Shown: positions 19,831 to 28,907 of the stretch, piece by piece | Layout of the letters: each line of letters opens with the position of its first letter | Position numbering within the stretch: position 1 is the first letter of the stretch | NCBI GenBank assembly: GCA_905479495.1 | Contig: CAJQMR010000002.1 | Location: forward strand, 372,001 to 436,000 | Source: an uncultured Anaerolineae bacterium | GTDB lineage: Bacteria > Chloroflexota > Anaerolineae > Promineifilales > Promineifilaceae | Length of the DNA stretch: 64,000 nt | Direction of reading: 5' to 3' | Position numbers and translations under genes: made by a program | Notes under the pieces: generated by a model | The model's input: only the letters and a program-made list of their open reading frames with translations | Told to the model about the DNA's origin: nothing | Databases searched by the model: none

Positions 19831-20177
19831 TACGCGTCTGAATAATCTTCAAGAATCTGTTGAATTTGGGGTTTTACAACTGGAATGCGTTTCTTTACTG
19901 TATCCCAAACAATTTTGTGCTCTACCACATCATATCCATGAATAATTCTGTCCCTCATGCCAGCCATTTCTTTCCAGGGAACATCTGGATATTCGTTGCG
20001 CAATTCCATAGGCAAACGTTTTGTTGCTTCTCCGACAATTTCCAATGCCCGAAAAACTGCAAAATTGATCCGAAAATCAGAAACAAGGTCCTCGAATGTT
20101 ACACCGTCAAGCAATATTTCTGCCTTGTCCATTGCGTCAAGGATGTCCTCAACGAAATCCAAGAACTCCCGGCTCAT
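19830..20177 (-). CDS. hepT: HepT-like toxin (DUF86, HEPN RNase)
   Basis: A 115-residue HEPN RNase toxin of the HepT/MntA type II/VII toxin-antitoxin family. The catalytic RX4HXY motif is RDRIIHGY (Arg75, His80, Tyr82). In studied members the partner nucleotidyltransferase AMPylates this Tyr to silence the toxin. The start overlaps the mntA stop by 4 bases (ATGA), so the two are coupled. The stop lies exactly at the border of gltD relic 2. This and mntA are the only complete genes in the relic-rich segment. Confidence 0.9.
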   Translation of the reverse strand: MSREFLDFVEDILDAMDKAEILLDGVTFEDLVSDFRINFAVFRALEIVGEATKRLPMELRNEYPDVPWKEMAGMRDRIIHGYDVVEHKIVWDTVKKRIPVVKPQIQQILEDYSDA

Positions 20178-20476
20178 ATTGGTTGAACCTCACTCAAAAT
20201 ACGTTTGCCGATTCGCTTTCTCAGGTTTTTCTTAATGGCAACATCAACTTTTCGCTCTAGCAAGTCGCTCAGATAATGCTCCAATTCAATCAGATCGAGT
20301 AGATCAATGCGTGGTGGGTCCGTCAGGGTGATTAAAATATCAATGTCACTGTCAGGTTTTTGTTCCCCACGCACATAAGAACCGAAAATGCCAATTTCGG
20401 TAACGCCATATTTTTTATACAAATACGGCTTCTGCGCTTGCAAACGGTTTTTGATTTCAACCAATGTGTATGACAT
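20174..20476 (-). CDS. mntA: MntA-like nucleotidyltransferase antitoxin
   Basis: A 100-residue minimal nucleotidyltransferase with GSYVRGEQKPDSDID, which gives the GSX10DXD motif (Gly32-Ser33, Asp44, Asp46) for metal and ATP binding. It is expected to AMPylate and neutralise HepT, the next gene. It is first in the pair, as is usual for the MntA-HepT order. Confidence 0.9.
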   Translation of the reverse strand: MSYTLVEIKNRLQAQKPYLYKKYGVTEIGIFGSYVRGEQKPDSDIDILITLTDPPRIDLLDLIELEHYLSDLLERKVDVAIKKNLRKRIGKRILSEVQPI

Positions 20477-20545
20477 GCGCTCATTATAACGGATTTAGTC
20501 AAAGAGGTGGCATTGTGAATCTCGCGTCATAATCCTCAGCGTGTC

Positions 20546-20586
20546 TATGCCCGGCGCGGGCAACGTTTAGTTGTGTGGGCGAATGA
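20546..20586 (+). repeat. gltD 3'-end relic 3
   Basis: ATGCCCGGCGCGGGCAACG and the following bases would code for DARRGQRLVVWANDE. Sixteen consecutive bases (TTAGTTGTGTGGGCGA) are identical to gltD 13767-13782. It abuts REP palindrome 3. Confidence 0.7.
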
Positions 20587-20592
20587 TGAGTA

Positions 20593-20615
20593 GGGGCGAC
20601 CCGCCAGGTCGCCCC
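20593..20615. repeat. REP palindrome 3
   Basis: GGGGCGACC, CGCCA centre and GGTCGCCCC lie between gltD relic 3 and the end of the acetamidase gene. Confidence 0.8.
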
Positions 20616-20625
20616 TTTCACACAA

Positions 20626-21978
20626 TTAGCCAATCCCGTATTGGTCGCGCACAAAGGGGAGTAAGCCGCGCTTTTCCAGCCGGTCCAGCGGCGCGCGGAA
20701 GGTGACCTGCACCACGCCGGGGTGGCGGCCAATCTCAATACCGCCAGTAATGGTTGCCCGATTCTTGACCTCAGGGATGCTCATCTCCAGGAGGGCAGCG
20801 GCACGGGCTAAGCCATTGTCCGTCGCGCTGTTCAGGTCCGGCCCGGTACCGACGACGGAAACTGGGGCAGATTCTTCTACCTGCGTGCCCCACTGTTCGG
20901 CGATGGCCTGGGCCTGGGCGCGTTCTGCCTCGGTTAACGGCCGTGCCGTGAACGGTAAATCTTCCAGCACCGGGAACAACAAAGGCCCGTCAATATTCAA
21001 CCCTTTGAGCAAATGAACCTGTAAGGTGACAGTGCCAGAGACATCACAGGTGTGGCCGGCAATTTCGCCGTCGCCCTGCATGGCGTGCATGTCACCCACA
21101 TAGACGCCGCCGCCACGCGTCTTGACGGGGCAGATCAGAATGGAACCCGCCCGTACGGCATCAATATCCATGTGTCCATCGGTGCGGTGTTTTTCCAGCT
21201 GTTCGGCCGTCACGGCGTATTCGTGGGGGGCACCAATGAGAAATGAACCAAAATCGCCCGCGTTATGGGAATCCGGGATGGGGTGCGATGGCGTGGTACC
21301 GATCTGGCCTAAAAACGGCCGTAACCGGGCCACCAACCCGACCAAATCATGCGGGGCAAAGGTCAGGATAGGATTTTGGATGGAGTTCTCCGGCAGGGCT
21401 GCATACTTTTTGGCCTCGTGGGCAATCGTTTCTGCCGGGTTTTGGGGCAGGGTGACCCCAACCTGGCGATTGTCGTCAAAGGCAATCGTATAGCCGTTGG
21501 TGAAATTAAACGGGGCGGCATCAGCGCCACAATTGGCGCAGCGAACGGCCGTTTGGCCAATGCCTTTCACAACGGTTTTAGGATACAGCGTGCCACACTC
21601 GGGGCATTTGCCCGCCACGTATGGGTCGCCGAGGAAACGGCCGTCCATAAAAACGTCATTGCCAGATGCTGTGGCCAACGATGTTACCGTAATATTCTTG
21701 ATACGGATGGCAATAGCGTCACCGACTTCTGCGCCGGCGACAGCTACCGGTACGGTGACCTCGTGCCCCCCGCGAATTTCTGGCGTGATCATGGGGCCCC
21801 AGCAGCCGGGCGCTGTGTTGGCCACAATGTGACCGCCATCACGCACCGGTCCTAACATCGGCTTATTTGGATCCAGAACCCCATCTATAAACTGATCGAC
21901 AAACACTGTTTCATGACCAGACCCGTTGCTGCTGGGCTGTTCCCTTAATTTGGCATCTTTCTGCAAATCTAATGTCAT
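20626..21978 (-). CDS. Acetamidase/formamidase family protein
   Basis: Hydrolyses short amides such as formamide or acetamide, releasing ammonia. The family core is visible: GDMHAMQGDGEIAGHTCDVSG near residue 310, and VGDAIAIRIKNI early. An inserted zinc-ribbon-like segment (KCPECGTLYPK to RCANCGAD, about 124-153) is present in one branch of the family. At 450 residues it has the upper normal length. The start follows GGAGGAAATAAACCC. It would supply the glutamine synthetase pathway, but substrate specificity is unknown. Confidence 0.88.
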   Translation of the reverse strand: MTLDLQKDAKLREQPSSNGSGHETVFVDQFIDGVLDPNKPMLGPVRDGGHIVANTAPGCWGPMITPEIRGGHEVTVPVAVAGAEVGDAIAIRIKNITVTSLATASGNDVFMDGRFLGDPYVAGKCPECGTLYPKTVVKGIGQTAVRCANCGADAAPFNFTNGYTIAFDDNRQVGVTLPQNPAETIAHEAKKYAALPENSIQNPILTFAPHDLVGLVARLRPFLGQIGTTPSHPIPDSHNAGDFGSFLIGAPHEYAVTAEQLEKHRTDGHMDIDAVRAGSILICPVKTRGGGVYVGDMHAMQGDGEIAGHTCDVSGTVTLQVHLLKGLNIDGPLLFPVLEDLPFTARPLTEAERAQAQAIAEQWGTQVEESAPVSVVGTGPDLNSATDNGLARAAALLEMSIPEVKNRATITGGIEIGRHPGVVQVTFRAPLDRLEKRGLLPFVRDQYGIG

Positions 21979-22088
21979 GGGTTTATTTCCTCCAAAGAAA
22001 TGTTATTGGCTGTGAGGCAATCGGGGTTTGTCCCCGCTTCGATGAAGATGATTCAGATGTGGTAGATGTTTAGCCAATGGACGGGCAG

Positions 22089-22334
22089 TTAGCCACCAGC
22101 CATTGGTAAGAGGAAGGCCACTTCTTGACCGTCAGTTAAACTTTCTGACAAGGTGACATGGCGGCCTGCGATAATTTGTACGGTTGCTCGTAGTTTGGCT
22201 GTGGAATCAGGATATTCCTGGCATAATAAATCTAGCAGATCGCCGACTGTTGCGTTCTGGGGCAAGCTCAGCGTGAAACGGTGCTTACCGATTGTTGCGG
22301 CTAGTTCACCACTGAATCTCGTATGGATCTGCAT
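22089..22334 (-). CDS. MoaD/ThiS-type sulfur carrier protein
   Basis: An 81-residue ubiquitin-like protein ending in MAGG, whose C-terminal Gly-Gly would be thiocarboxylated. It likely carries sulfur for molybdopterin or thiamine synthesis. A GGAGAA site sits just before two adjacent ATGs (22337, 22334), the latter with the better spacing. A longer frame starting at 22412 adds a hydrophobic stretch without a ribosome binding site and is rejected. No moaE or thi gene is adjacent. Confidence 0.8.
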   Translation of the reverse strand: MQIHTRFSGELAATIGKHRFTLSLPQNATVGDLLDLLCQEYPDSTAKLRATVQIIAGRHVTLSESLTDGQEVAFLLPMAGG

Positions 22335-22450
22335 CATTTCTCCAAGTAAGTATCCCGCAAAGAATAAGATTATCTTAGCATAAATTTTCTTGAAAAGCAT
22401 TTCAATAGGCACGCGCCACAGGGCTTTTCAATAGTCGGAACCAATGGAGC

Positions 22451-22515
22451 GCGGATAAACGCCGATGACGCAGATAAAATAAAAAAATCAGCGTTTATCT
22501 GCGTTAATCAGCGTC
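22451..22515. repeat. GCGGATAAACGC inverted repeat
   Basis: GCGGATAAACGCCGATGACG is followed by the inverse text GCGTTTATCTGCGTTAATCA, forming an imperfect hairpin in the spacer. A single arm of the same family (CTGCGTTAATCTGCGGATAAA) lies at 49360-49378. Confidence 0.7.
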
Positions 22516-22605
22516 CTATTTCATTTAAAAGTTGGACTACTGAAAAACCCTGCCCTAGAATGAACGCCGCTTGTCAGCCCATCTAGGCTGCGCTACACTT
22601 TGCTC

Positions 22606-23931
22606 ATGCGTGTTTTTCGTCGATTGTGGCCCTGGTTTCTGCTATTGGTAACGGCCGTTATCATTCTGTTCTTTGTATTGCGGCGAGACACACAGGCAGC
22701 CTATGGAACGGCCGTGGCCCTTTGTCCCGGCCCTGATTTATACGGCTACACCTGCGACAGCGGCACCGCCTTCGCCTACATCGACGCCACCACCGACACC
22801 CGACTCTACAGCGACGATGGCATCACGACCCTTGAACTCCCCTTCGCCTTCACCTTTTACGGCACCACCTACACCCAAATCCAAGCCAGCAGCAATGGCA
22901 ACCTGCAATTGGGCAACAGCAATGGCTACTTCGGCAATAGTTGTCTAAACGAAGGCCCCGTTGTGGGCATGGGCGATATGATCGCCCCATTTTGGGACGA
23001 TCTGGACCTGACCTCGTTTGGTTTTCTGGAATATGACGTTGTGGGTGAAGCACCAGACCGCATCTTTGTGCTGGAATGGGATGATGTGCCCCGCTTTGGT
23101 GAACCAGACGACCGGGTAACGTTTGCCGTACAGCTATTTGAAGACAGCCAGGACATCCTCTTTTTGTATGAAGATGTCACCATGCTGGAAGGCAACAACG
23201 GTAGCAGTGCCACCATTGGCATCCAGAGTGAGGCGCAGGGATTGGCTTTGCAGTTTGGCTGCAACCAGCCTGTAGTAGCCGACGCCAGCCGGGTGCGCTT
23301 TACCGAACCGGAAAAGGCTAATGCGGACATTGGTTTAGAAACGGCCGTCCGACCCACCAACGTCTCCCCACCTATTTACGCCAAAGGTGATATCGCCGAT
23401 TTGCTAGACCAGATGAATTTGCGAGGATCCGCTGCCCTGCCAGATATGCACGGCCGTTGGCTCAACCAATCAACACCGCGCACCGCCCGCTGGCAATGGC
23501 TCGATCTCACCGGCGACGGCCAGGACGACTTGGTGCTGCTGCGCAGTAGCACCACCCAAAATCCGTACCTCACCGACCTCACCATCATAACGGTAGACGA
23601 AGCGGGCCAGCACATCCTGCTGTATTACCAACCGCTTTCCAGCCGCAGCCAGCCCATCTCCCGCCCCGAGATCGCCGCTACGGGTGATCTCACGCAGGAC
23701 AACCTGCCCGACACCGTCCTGCATGATGAGGTCAGCGGCCAAAGTTTTGTCGTTACCGCCCACGAGGGTGTTGTCAACTTGCATCCCTTACCCCACACCT
23801 GTCATGGTAGCTTGGGCATCATGGATGCCAACAAAGATGGCCTGCCAGAAATTGTGCGCGATGGGTGTGAAGGGGTAAACGGCCGTCTCCTCACCCAGTG
23901 GAATGGCACCCGCTTTACCGATCTCCCCTGA
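22606..23931 (+). CDS. Secreted or membrane-anchored beta-sandwich protein
   Basis: An N-terminal positively charged segment and one membrane helix (about 8-25) suggest export with an anchor. A beta-rich domain with LPFAFTFYGTTYTQIQASSNG and MIAPFWDDLDL (about 60-230) resembles NIDO-like or related extracellular modules. The C-terminal half has VCBS/FG-GAP-like calcium-binding turns (LDLTGDGQDDLVLL and MDANKDGLPEIV). I do not know its function. An ATG at 22606 is preferred to the TTG at 22600. Confidence 0.7.
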   Translation: MRVFRRLWPWFLLLVTAVIILFFVLRRDTQAAYGTAVALCPGPDLYGYTCDSGTAFAYIDATTDTRLYSDDGITTLELPFAFTFYGTTYTQIQASSNGNLQLGNSNGYFGNSCLNEGPVVGMGDMIAPFWDDLDLTSFGFLEYDVVGEAPDRIFVLEWDDVPRFGEPDDRVTFAVQLFEDSQDILFLYEDVTMLEGNNGSSATIGIQSEAQGLALQFGCNQPVVADASRVRFTEPEKANADIGLETAVRPTNVSPPIYAKGDIADLLDQMNLRGSAALPDMHGRWLNQSTPRTARWQWLDLTGDGQDDLVLLRSSTTQNPYLTDLTIITVDEAGQHILLYYQPLSSRSQPISRPEIAATGDLTQDNLPDTVLHDEVSGQSFVVTAHEGVVNLHPLPHTCHGSLGIMDANKDGLPEIVRDGCEGVNGRLLTQWNGTRFTDLP

Positions 23932-24060
23932 CCTTTGCCCTAAAAATTACGCAAAAGACTTGCCAAGAGTGATCGAAAACGATACTATGCGCCCAATTGC
24001 AAAAGGGGTTAACTTTGTCTATAAATATTTGGCACCCTTCTCTGCAAAAAACCAATATCC

Positions 24061-24155
24061 AAGTAGCCGTTCAGAATTAACATAGCGTTATGGAACTGAA
24101 CGGCTACTTTAAGCCCATTCGCCAATTTCATATTTTATTTGCGAATGGGCACTAA
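24061..24155. repeat. Dual-hairpin repeat, copy 1
   Basis: The first hairpin uses GTAGCCGTTC and GAACGGCTAC, the second GCCCATTCGC and GCGAATGGGC. Near copies lie at 31074 and 35714. It lies between two plus-strand genes; the flanking spacer bases show nothing else. Confidence 0.8.
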
Positions 24156-24203
24156 AGACACGCCACACAAGTTTGGCACTGAACCAGAATGGGAGGTTGA
24201 AGC

Positions 24204-24899
24204 ATGTTTGAGGTGAATGGCACTTATGCCAACCGCAAAGGTGAATATACCGTTTTAGAAATCAACCCACCCAAAATGCGTGTACGCTTCACCGAAGACG
24301 GCTCAGAAGCTGAGTTGAAAATAGAACTGCAAGCACGCATTTGGGAAAACATTGCCGCAGAATATGAGGCCAAAGCGGCCAGCCGCAACGCCCGTGCCGC
24401 TCGACGGTCTGCCGTTGCTGCTGCCAATCATTACATCAAAGTCATCAGCGTCCCCGCTATAGATGAGATGAACTTTCCTGGCTGGCCAGAACGTATTGTC
24501 ATGGCTCCACCCGCCGACAATGATATCAAGCTGCAATCGGGCGATCGTCTTATTTTTTATGCGCTGGAAACACAAACCTTCTTTGCTGTGGCGACTATCA
24601 CCGGAGACAGCAAAACAACCAACCCCAAAGAATTCTTTTTCACCGTTCCGGTAGAAACGGCCGAATTCTTCCCTATTGACATCGACGCCGTCTCCAGCAA
24701 GCTAGACAAAGGTGCCGATATTGACTCGGTTGAGCTGGAAAGCCAGCCCCGCTTCAAGCGGCTGCGCCTGGAAGCGGAAGAGTTCTACCCCATCAACGAA
24801 GACGACTTTGAACTGCTGGCCGAAGCCTTGACTGAAGTAGCGGAAGAAGAAGAAGACGCGGAAGACGAGGAAGACGACTACGAAGAAGACGACGAATAA
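24204..24899 (+). CDS. EVE/PUA-like domain protein with acidic tail
   Basis: 231 residues. An N-terminal SH3-like beta part (1-50) is followed by an Ala/Arg-rich helix (about 53-72). The central part, NHYIKVISVPAI to GDRLIFYALETQTFFAVATITG, has the look of an EVE/PUA-like fold that binds modified bases. The last 25 residues are nearly all Asp and Glu. It ends 2 bases before metG, so they form an operon; a link to tRNA or RNA modification is conceivable but inferred. The family call is moderate. Confidence 0.6.
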   Translation: MFEVNGTYANRKGEYTVLEINPPKMRVRFTEDGSEAELKIELQARIWENIAAEYEAKAASRNARAARRSAVAAANHYIKVISVPAIDEMNFPGWPERIVMAPPADNDIKLQSGDRLIFYALETQTFFAVATITGDSKTTNPKEFFFTVPVETAEFFPIDIDAVSSKLDKGADIDSVELESQPRFKRLRLEAEEFYPINEDDFELLAEALTEVAEEEEDAEDEEDDYEEDDE

Positions 24900-24901
24900 A
24901 T

Positions 24902-26680
24902 ATGGATAAAGAATATATTCTTGTTAGTGTGGCTTGGCCGTATGCCAATGCCGATATTCATCAGGGCAACGTGACTGGTTCTTACCTGCCAGCCGACATT
25001 TACGCCCGCTATCATCGCCTGCGCGGCAATCACGTGCTCATGGTGTCTGGCTCCGACAGCCACGGCACCCCAGTAACCGTCAAGGCCGAGGAGATGGGCA
25101 AGTCCATCGCGGAAGTGTTTGATTATTATCACGGCCGTTTTCTCACCCTGTTCCAAAAAATGGGGCTTACCTACGATCTTTTCACCCACACCGATACCGA
25201 AAATCATTTTCAGGTATCGCAAGATATGTTCAAGTCACTGTTGAAAAATGAATACATGTACACCAAAGTCACCAAGCAAATGTATTCCCCCTCAGCCAAT
25301 AAATTCCTGCCAGATCGCTACGTAGAAGGCACCTGCCCCAAATGTGGCTATCATCCCGCGCGTGGTGACCAGTGCGACAACTGCAACACCCTGTTTGAGA
25401 GTGCGGCAGAACTGCTCAACCCGCGCAGCAAGCTGGACGATTCCGCCCTGGAACTGCGCGACACAGAGCATTTTTTCATCGACTTACCAGCCATCGCCGA
25501 AGATGGCTTGCAAGCCTGGATGCACAAGGATAAAGATTTTTGGCGACCCCAGGTCATCAATTTTGCCCGCAACTTTGTGGACCAGGGCCTGATCGGTCGC
25601 GCCGTGACCCGCGACATGGATTGGGGCATCCCCGTGCCGGTGGAAGGGTATGAGCACAAAGTGCTCTACGTTTGGTTTGAGGCTGTCATTGGCTATCTGT
25701 CGGCCACCATTGAGTGGGCTAAAAACAATGGCGACCCGGATGCCTGGAAGCAGTGGTGGCAAAATCCCCAAGCGCGCACCGTCTACTTCATTGGCAAGGA
25801 CAATATTCCTTTCCACACGATCTTTTGGCCTGCCCAGCTATTTGGGGCCAAAGGTTTATATGATGAAGATCCCCAGGCGCAGCTCAATCTGCCCTACGAC
25901 GTGCCCGCCAACGAATTTATGAACATGGAAGGGCAAAAGATCAGCGGCAGCCGCAACTGGGGTGTCTGGATGCTGGATGCCTTAGACCGACATGACCCGG
26001 ACCCGCTGCGTTATTATTTAACGGCCGTTATGCCCGAAACCCGTGACAGTGATTGGAGCTGGCAGGGCTATGTAGATCGCAACAATTCCGAGCTGGTCGG
26101 TAACTGGGGCAACTTGGTTAATCGCGTCTTGAACATGACCAAACGCTATTTTAAGGGCGAAGTGCCCGATCCGGGTGAACTCACCGACAAGGATCGTAAC
26201 CTGTTGGCCGCGATTGATGCCGCCTTCGACACGGTCGCTGCGCTGTACGATGGCTGCAAGTTTCGTGCTGTGGTGCAGGAAAATTTGCGCCTTTCCAGTC
26301 TGGTTAACCAATATTTGGAAGACACCAGCCCCTGGACCACGGCCAAAACCGATCTGCAAGCGACGGCGCGCTCGCTGTACACAGCCATCCAGGCGATCAG
26401 CGGCCTGAAGATGCTGTGGGCACCCATTCTACCCTTCACCAGCCAGACCCTACATGAACTGTTGGGCGAGGAAGGCAATCTTTTTGGCCAGCAAGTAGTA
26501 AACGAATACGCTGAAAGCAGCCGCAGCCACACCGCCCTCACGTATGATGGAGAAACGGCCGTTGGCCAATGGAGCCGCAGCGAAATCCCGATAGGGCGCA
26601 CCCTACCCAAACCGCAGCCCCTCTTCAAAAAGCTGGATCAATCCATCGTCGAAGACGAACTGGCCCGCCTGGGCAAATAA
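24902..26680 (+). CDS. metG: Methionyl-tRNA synthetase
   Basis: Charges tRNA-Met in the cytosol. The class I HIGH box is diverged to HQGN within AWPYANADIHQGNVTG (about 10-25). The zinc knuckle cysteines are in CPKCGYHPARGDQCDNC (about 144-160). The KMSKS loop reads KISGS (about 346-350). At 592 residues it lacks the C-terminal EMAP/Trbp111-like extension of longer MetRS. It follows the EVE-like gene by 2 bases. The deviation of both signatures is notable, yet the remaining fold residues are typical. Confidence 0.92.
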   Translation: MDKEYILVSVAWPYANADIHQGNVTGSYLPADIYARYHRLRGNHVLMVSGSDSHGTPVTVKAEEMGKSIAEVFDYYHGRFLTLFQKMGLTYDLFTHTDTENHFQVSQDMFKSLLKNEYMYTKVTKQMYSPSANKFLPDRYVEGTCPKCGYHPARGDQCDNCNTLFESAAELLNPRSKLDDSALELRDTEHFFIDLPAIAEDGLQAWMHKDKDFWRPQVINFARNFVDQGLIGRAVTRDMDWGIPVPVEGYEHKVLYVWFEAVIGYLSATIEWAKNNGDPDAWKQWWQNPQARTVYFIGKDNIPFHTIFWPAQLFGAKGLYDEDPQAQLNLPYDVPANEFMNMEGQKISGSRNWGVWMLDALDRHDPDPLRYYLTAVMPETRDSDWSWQGYVDRNNSELVGNWGNLVNRVLNMTKRYFKGEVPDPGELTDKDRNLLAAIDAAFDTVAALYDGCKFRAVVQENLRLSSLVNQYLEDTSPWTTAKTDLQATARSLYTAIQAISGLKMLWAPILPFTSQTLHELLGEEGNLFGQQVVNEYAESSRSHTALTYDGETAVGQWSRSEIPIGRTLPKPQPLFKKLDQSIVEDELARLGK

Positions 26681-26704
26681 CTTGGTTAGATCAAAACTTA
26701 ATAC

Positions 26705-26767
26705 AAAGGAACGAAGGAACAAAGGAACAAAGTTTTTCTTCGTTCCTTCGTTTCTTATGTTTCTTCG
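26705..26767. repeat. GGAACAAA hairpin repeat
   Basis: AAGGAACGAAGGAACAAAGG text is followed by its inverse (CTTCGTTCCTTCGTTTCTT), an imperfect 27-base stem between metG and ettA. It may serve as a 3' structure for metG. Confidence 0.7.
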
Positions 26768-26844
26768 TCATAAAAAAGCGCAAGCAGAACGGCCGTTGTA
26801 TAATCCCCCATATCCAAACTGTAAAACAAAAGTGAGTGTGTTTA

Positions 26845-28533
26845 ATGACCACCGACGATAAAAAAGTAATTTATTCTATGATGGGTGTAGGCAAAGTTGT
26901 GCCGCCCAATAAACAAATCCTGCGCGACATTTCCCTTTCCTACTTTTACGGGGCCAAAATTGGCGTCCTGGGGTTGAACGGCGCGGGCAAAAGCACCCTG
27001 CTGCGCATTATGGCCGGGGTGGATACAGAATTTGTAGGGGAAATCGCGATTTCTCCCGGCTACACCATCGGCTACCTGGAGCAAGAACCCCAGCTCGATG
27101 ACAACAAAACCGTACGCGACATCGTTGAAGAAGGCGCGCAAGAGGTCGTCGATGCCCTGCGCGAATTTGATGAAATTAACCTGAAGTTTGGCGAACCCAT
27201 GAGCGACGATGAAATGAACGACCTCATCGAAAAGCAGGGGGCACTTCAGGACAAATTGGACCACATGGACGCCTGGAACCTGGACAGCCGCCTGGAGCTG
27301 GCCATGGACGCCTTGCGCACGCCATCGGGGGATACGGCCGTTTCCGTACTGTCTGGCGGTGAGCGGCGGCGTGTGGCCCTCTGCCGCCTGCTGCTCAAGC
27401 AGCCAGACATCCTGCTGCTGGACGAACCCACCAATCATCTTGATGCGGAATCGGTGGCCTGGCTGGAAAAACATCTTAAGCAATACCCCGGCACCGTTAT
27501 TGCCGTGACCCACGACCGCTACTTTTTGGACAACGTAGCTGGCTGGATTTTGGAGCTAGATCGCGGCTACGGCATCCCCTGGAAAGGCAACTACTCCTCC
27601 TGGCTGTCCCAAAAACAGGAGCGTCTGGCCCAGGAAGAAAAGGCCGAATCTGCCCGGCAAAAGACCCTCCAGCGCGAACTGGAATGGATCAACATGTCGC
27701 CCAAGGGACGGCAAACCAAGGCCAAAGCCCGCATCAATCGCTACAGCGAACTCCTCTCCAGTGAACAGGATCGCGCCAACGAAGAGCGCGAAATTTACAT
27801 TCCACCGGGGCCGCGCCTGGGCGACATCGTCATAGAAGCCAAAGGCGTTAACAAAGGCTACGGCAATACACTGCTGTATGATGATCTCTCGTTTGACATT
27901 CCGCCAGGAGCCATCGTGGGCATCATCGGGCCAAACGGGGCCGGTAAAACCACCCTGTTCCGCATGATTGTGGGCCAGGAGCAGCCAGACGGCGGCACCT
28001 TCCGCGTGGGCGATACCGTGCAGTTAGCCTACGTGGACCAAAGCCGCGACGATCTCGACCCAGAGAAAACCGTCTGGCAAGAAATCTCCGAGGGCGAGGA
28101 CACCCTGCAACTGGGGCCGCGCCGGGTCAATTCCCGCGCCTACGTCTCGCGTTTCAACTTTGCCGGCAGCGACCAGCAAAAGAAAGTCGGTGCCCTTTCT
28201 GGCGGCGAGCGCAACCGGGTGCATCTGGCCAAACTGCTCAAATCGGGCTGCAACCTGCTGCTGCTGGATGAGCCAACCAATGATTTGGACGTGAACACGC
28301 TGCGAGCGCTGGAGCTGGGGCTGGAAAGTTTTGCCGGATCGGCCGTCATTATTTCGCATGACCGCTGGTTTTTGGACCGGGTAGCGACGCACATTTTGGC
28401 CTTTGAGGGCGAGAGCCAGGCCCATTGGCACATCGGCAACTACAGCGAGTACGAGGAAGATCGCCGCCAGCGCCTGGGCGACAAAGCAGATCGGCCGCAC
28501 CGCATCACCTATCGCAAGCTCACCCGCGATTAG
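26845..28533 (+). CDS. ettA: ABC-F ribosome-associated ATPase EttA
   Basis: A soluble twin-ATPase that binds the ribosomal E site and gates entry into elongation according to ATP/ADP. The EttA signature start is [18 protein letters not shown]. Walker A motifs are GLNGAGKST and [12 protein letters not shown] signatures are [15 protein letters not shown] and [15 protein letters not shown]. An arm insertion (about 90-145) matches EttA and Uup-type proteins. At 562 residues it has the normal length. The ATG at 26845 is chosen over a GTG three codons earlier. Confidence 0.94.
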   Translation: MTTDDKKVIYSMMGVGKVVPPNKQILRDISLSYFYGAKIGVLGLNGAGKSTLLRIMAGVDTEFVGEIAISPGYTIGYLEQEPQLDDNKTVRDIVEEGAQEVVDALREFDEINLKFGEPMSDDEMNDLIEKQGALQDKLDHMDAWNLDSRLELAMDALRTPSGDTAVSVLSGGERRRVALCRLLLKQPDILLLDEPTNHLDAESVAWLEKHLKQYPGTVIAVTHDRYFLDNVAGWILELDRGYGIPWKGNYSSWLSQKQERLAQEEKAESARQKTLQRELEWINMSPKGRQTKAKARINRYSELLSSEQDRANEEREIYIPPGPRLGDIVIEAKGVNKGYGNTLLYDDLSFDIPPGAIVGIIGPNGAGKTTLFRMIVGQEQPDGGTFRVGDTVQLAYVDQSRDDLDPEKTVWQEISEGEDTLQLGPRRVNSRAYVSRFNFAGSDQQKKVGALSGGERNRVHLAKLLKSGCNLLLLDEPTNDLDVNTLRALELGLESFAGSAVIISHDRWFLDRVATHILAFEGESQAHWHIGNYSEYEEDRRQRLGDKADRPHRITYRKLTRD

Positions 28534-28535
28534 AG

Positions 28536-28907
28536 ATGAAAATCACAAGATTAGACCATTTGCAGTTGGCAATGCCGCCTGGGGGTGAAGAAAAGGCGCG
28601 GGAATTTTACGGCCGTATCCTCAACCTCCACGAAATAGAAAAGCCGACCCAACTCAAAGCCAAGGGAGGCTGCTGGTTTGCCGGGGCTGGCCTGGAACTC
28701 CATCTGGGCGTCCAGGCAGATTTTGTGCCCGCCACTAAAGCCCATCCCGGCCTGCGCGTGGCCGATTTAGACGCGGCGCGGGACCATCTGCAAGCGGCAG
28801 GCATTGCTATCACAGAAGATGATTCCGGGGTTGCTGTACGAAGATTTTATGTCAATGATCCCTTTGGCAACCGGCTGGAGTTTATGCAGGAAGGAGACAC
28901 CTTTTGA
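28536..28907 (+). CDS. VOC/glyoxalase-like protein
   Basis: A 123-residue single VOC domain: ITRLDHLQLAMPPG at the start, the paired beta-alpha-beta units, and FYVNDPFGNRLEFMQ at the end with the metal-ligand Glu. It may be a dioxygenase, glyoxalase or resistance enzyme; the substrate cannot be told. It begins 2 bases after ettA and overlaps the next gene by one base, so the three are cotranscribed. Confidence 0.85.
   Translation: MKITRLDHLQLAMPPGGEEKAREFYGRILNLHEIEKPTQLKAKGGCWFAGAGLELHLGVQADFVPATKAHPGLRVADLDAARDHLQAAGIAITEDDSGVAVRRFYVNDPFGNRLEFMQEGDTF

Noticed and set aside
13741..20586. Calling the gltD-end repeats attachment sites
   Set aside because: No integrase or recombinase gene lies in the island, so they are annotated as relic repeats, not att sites.
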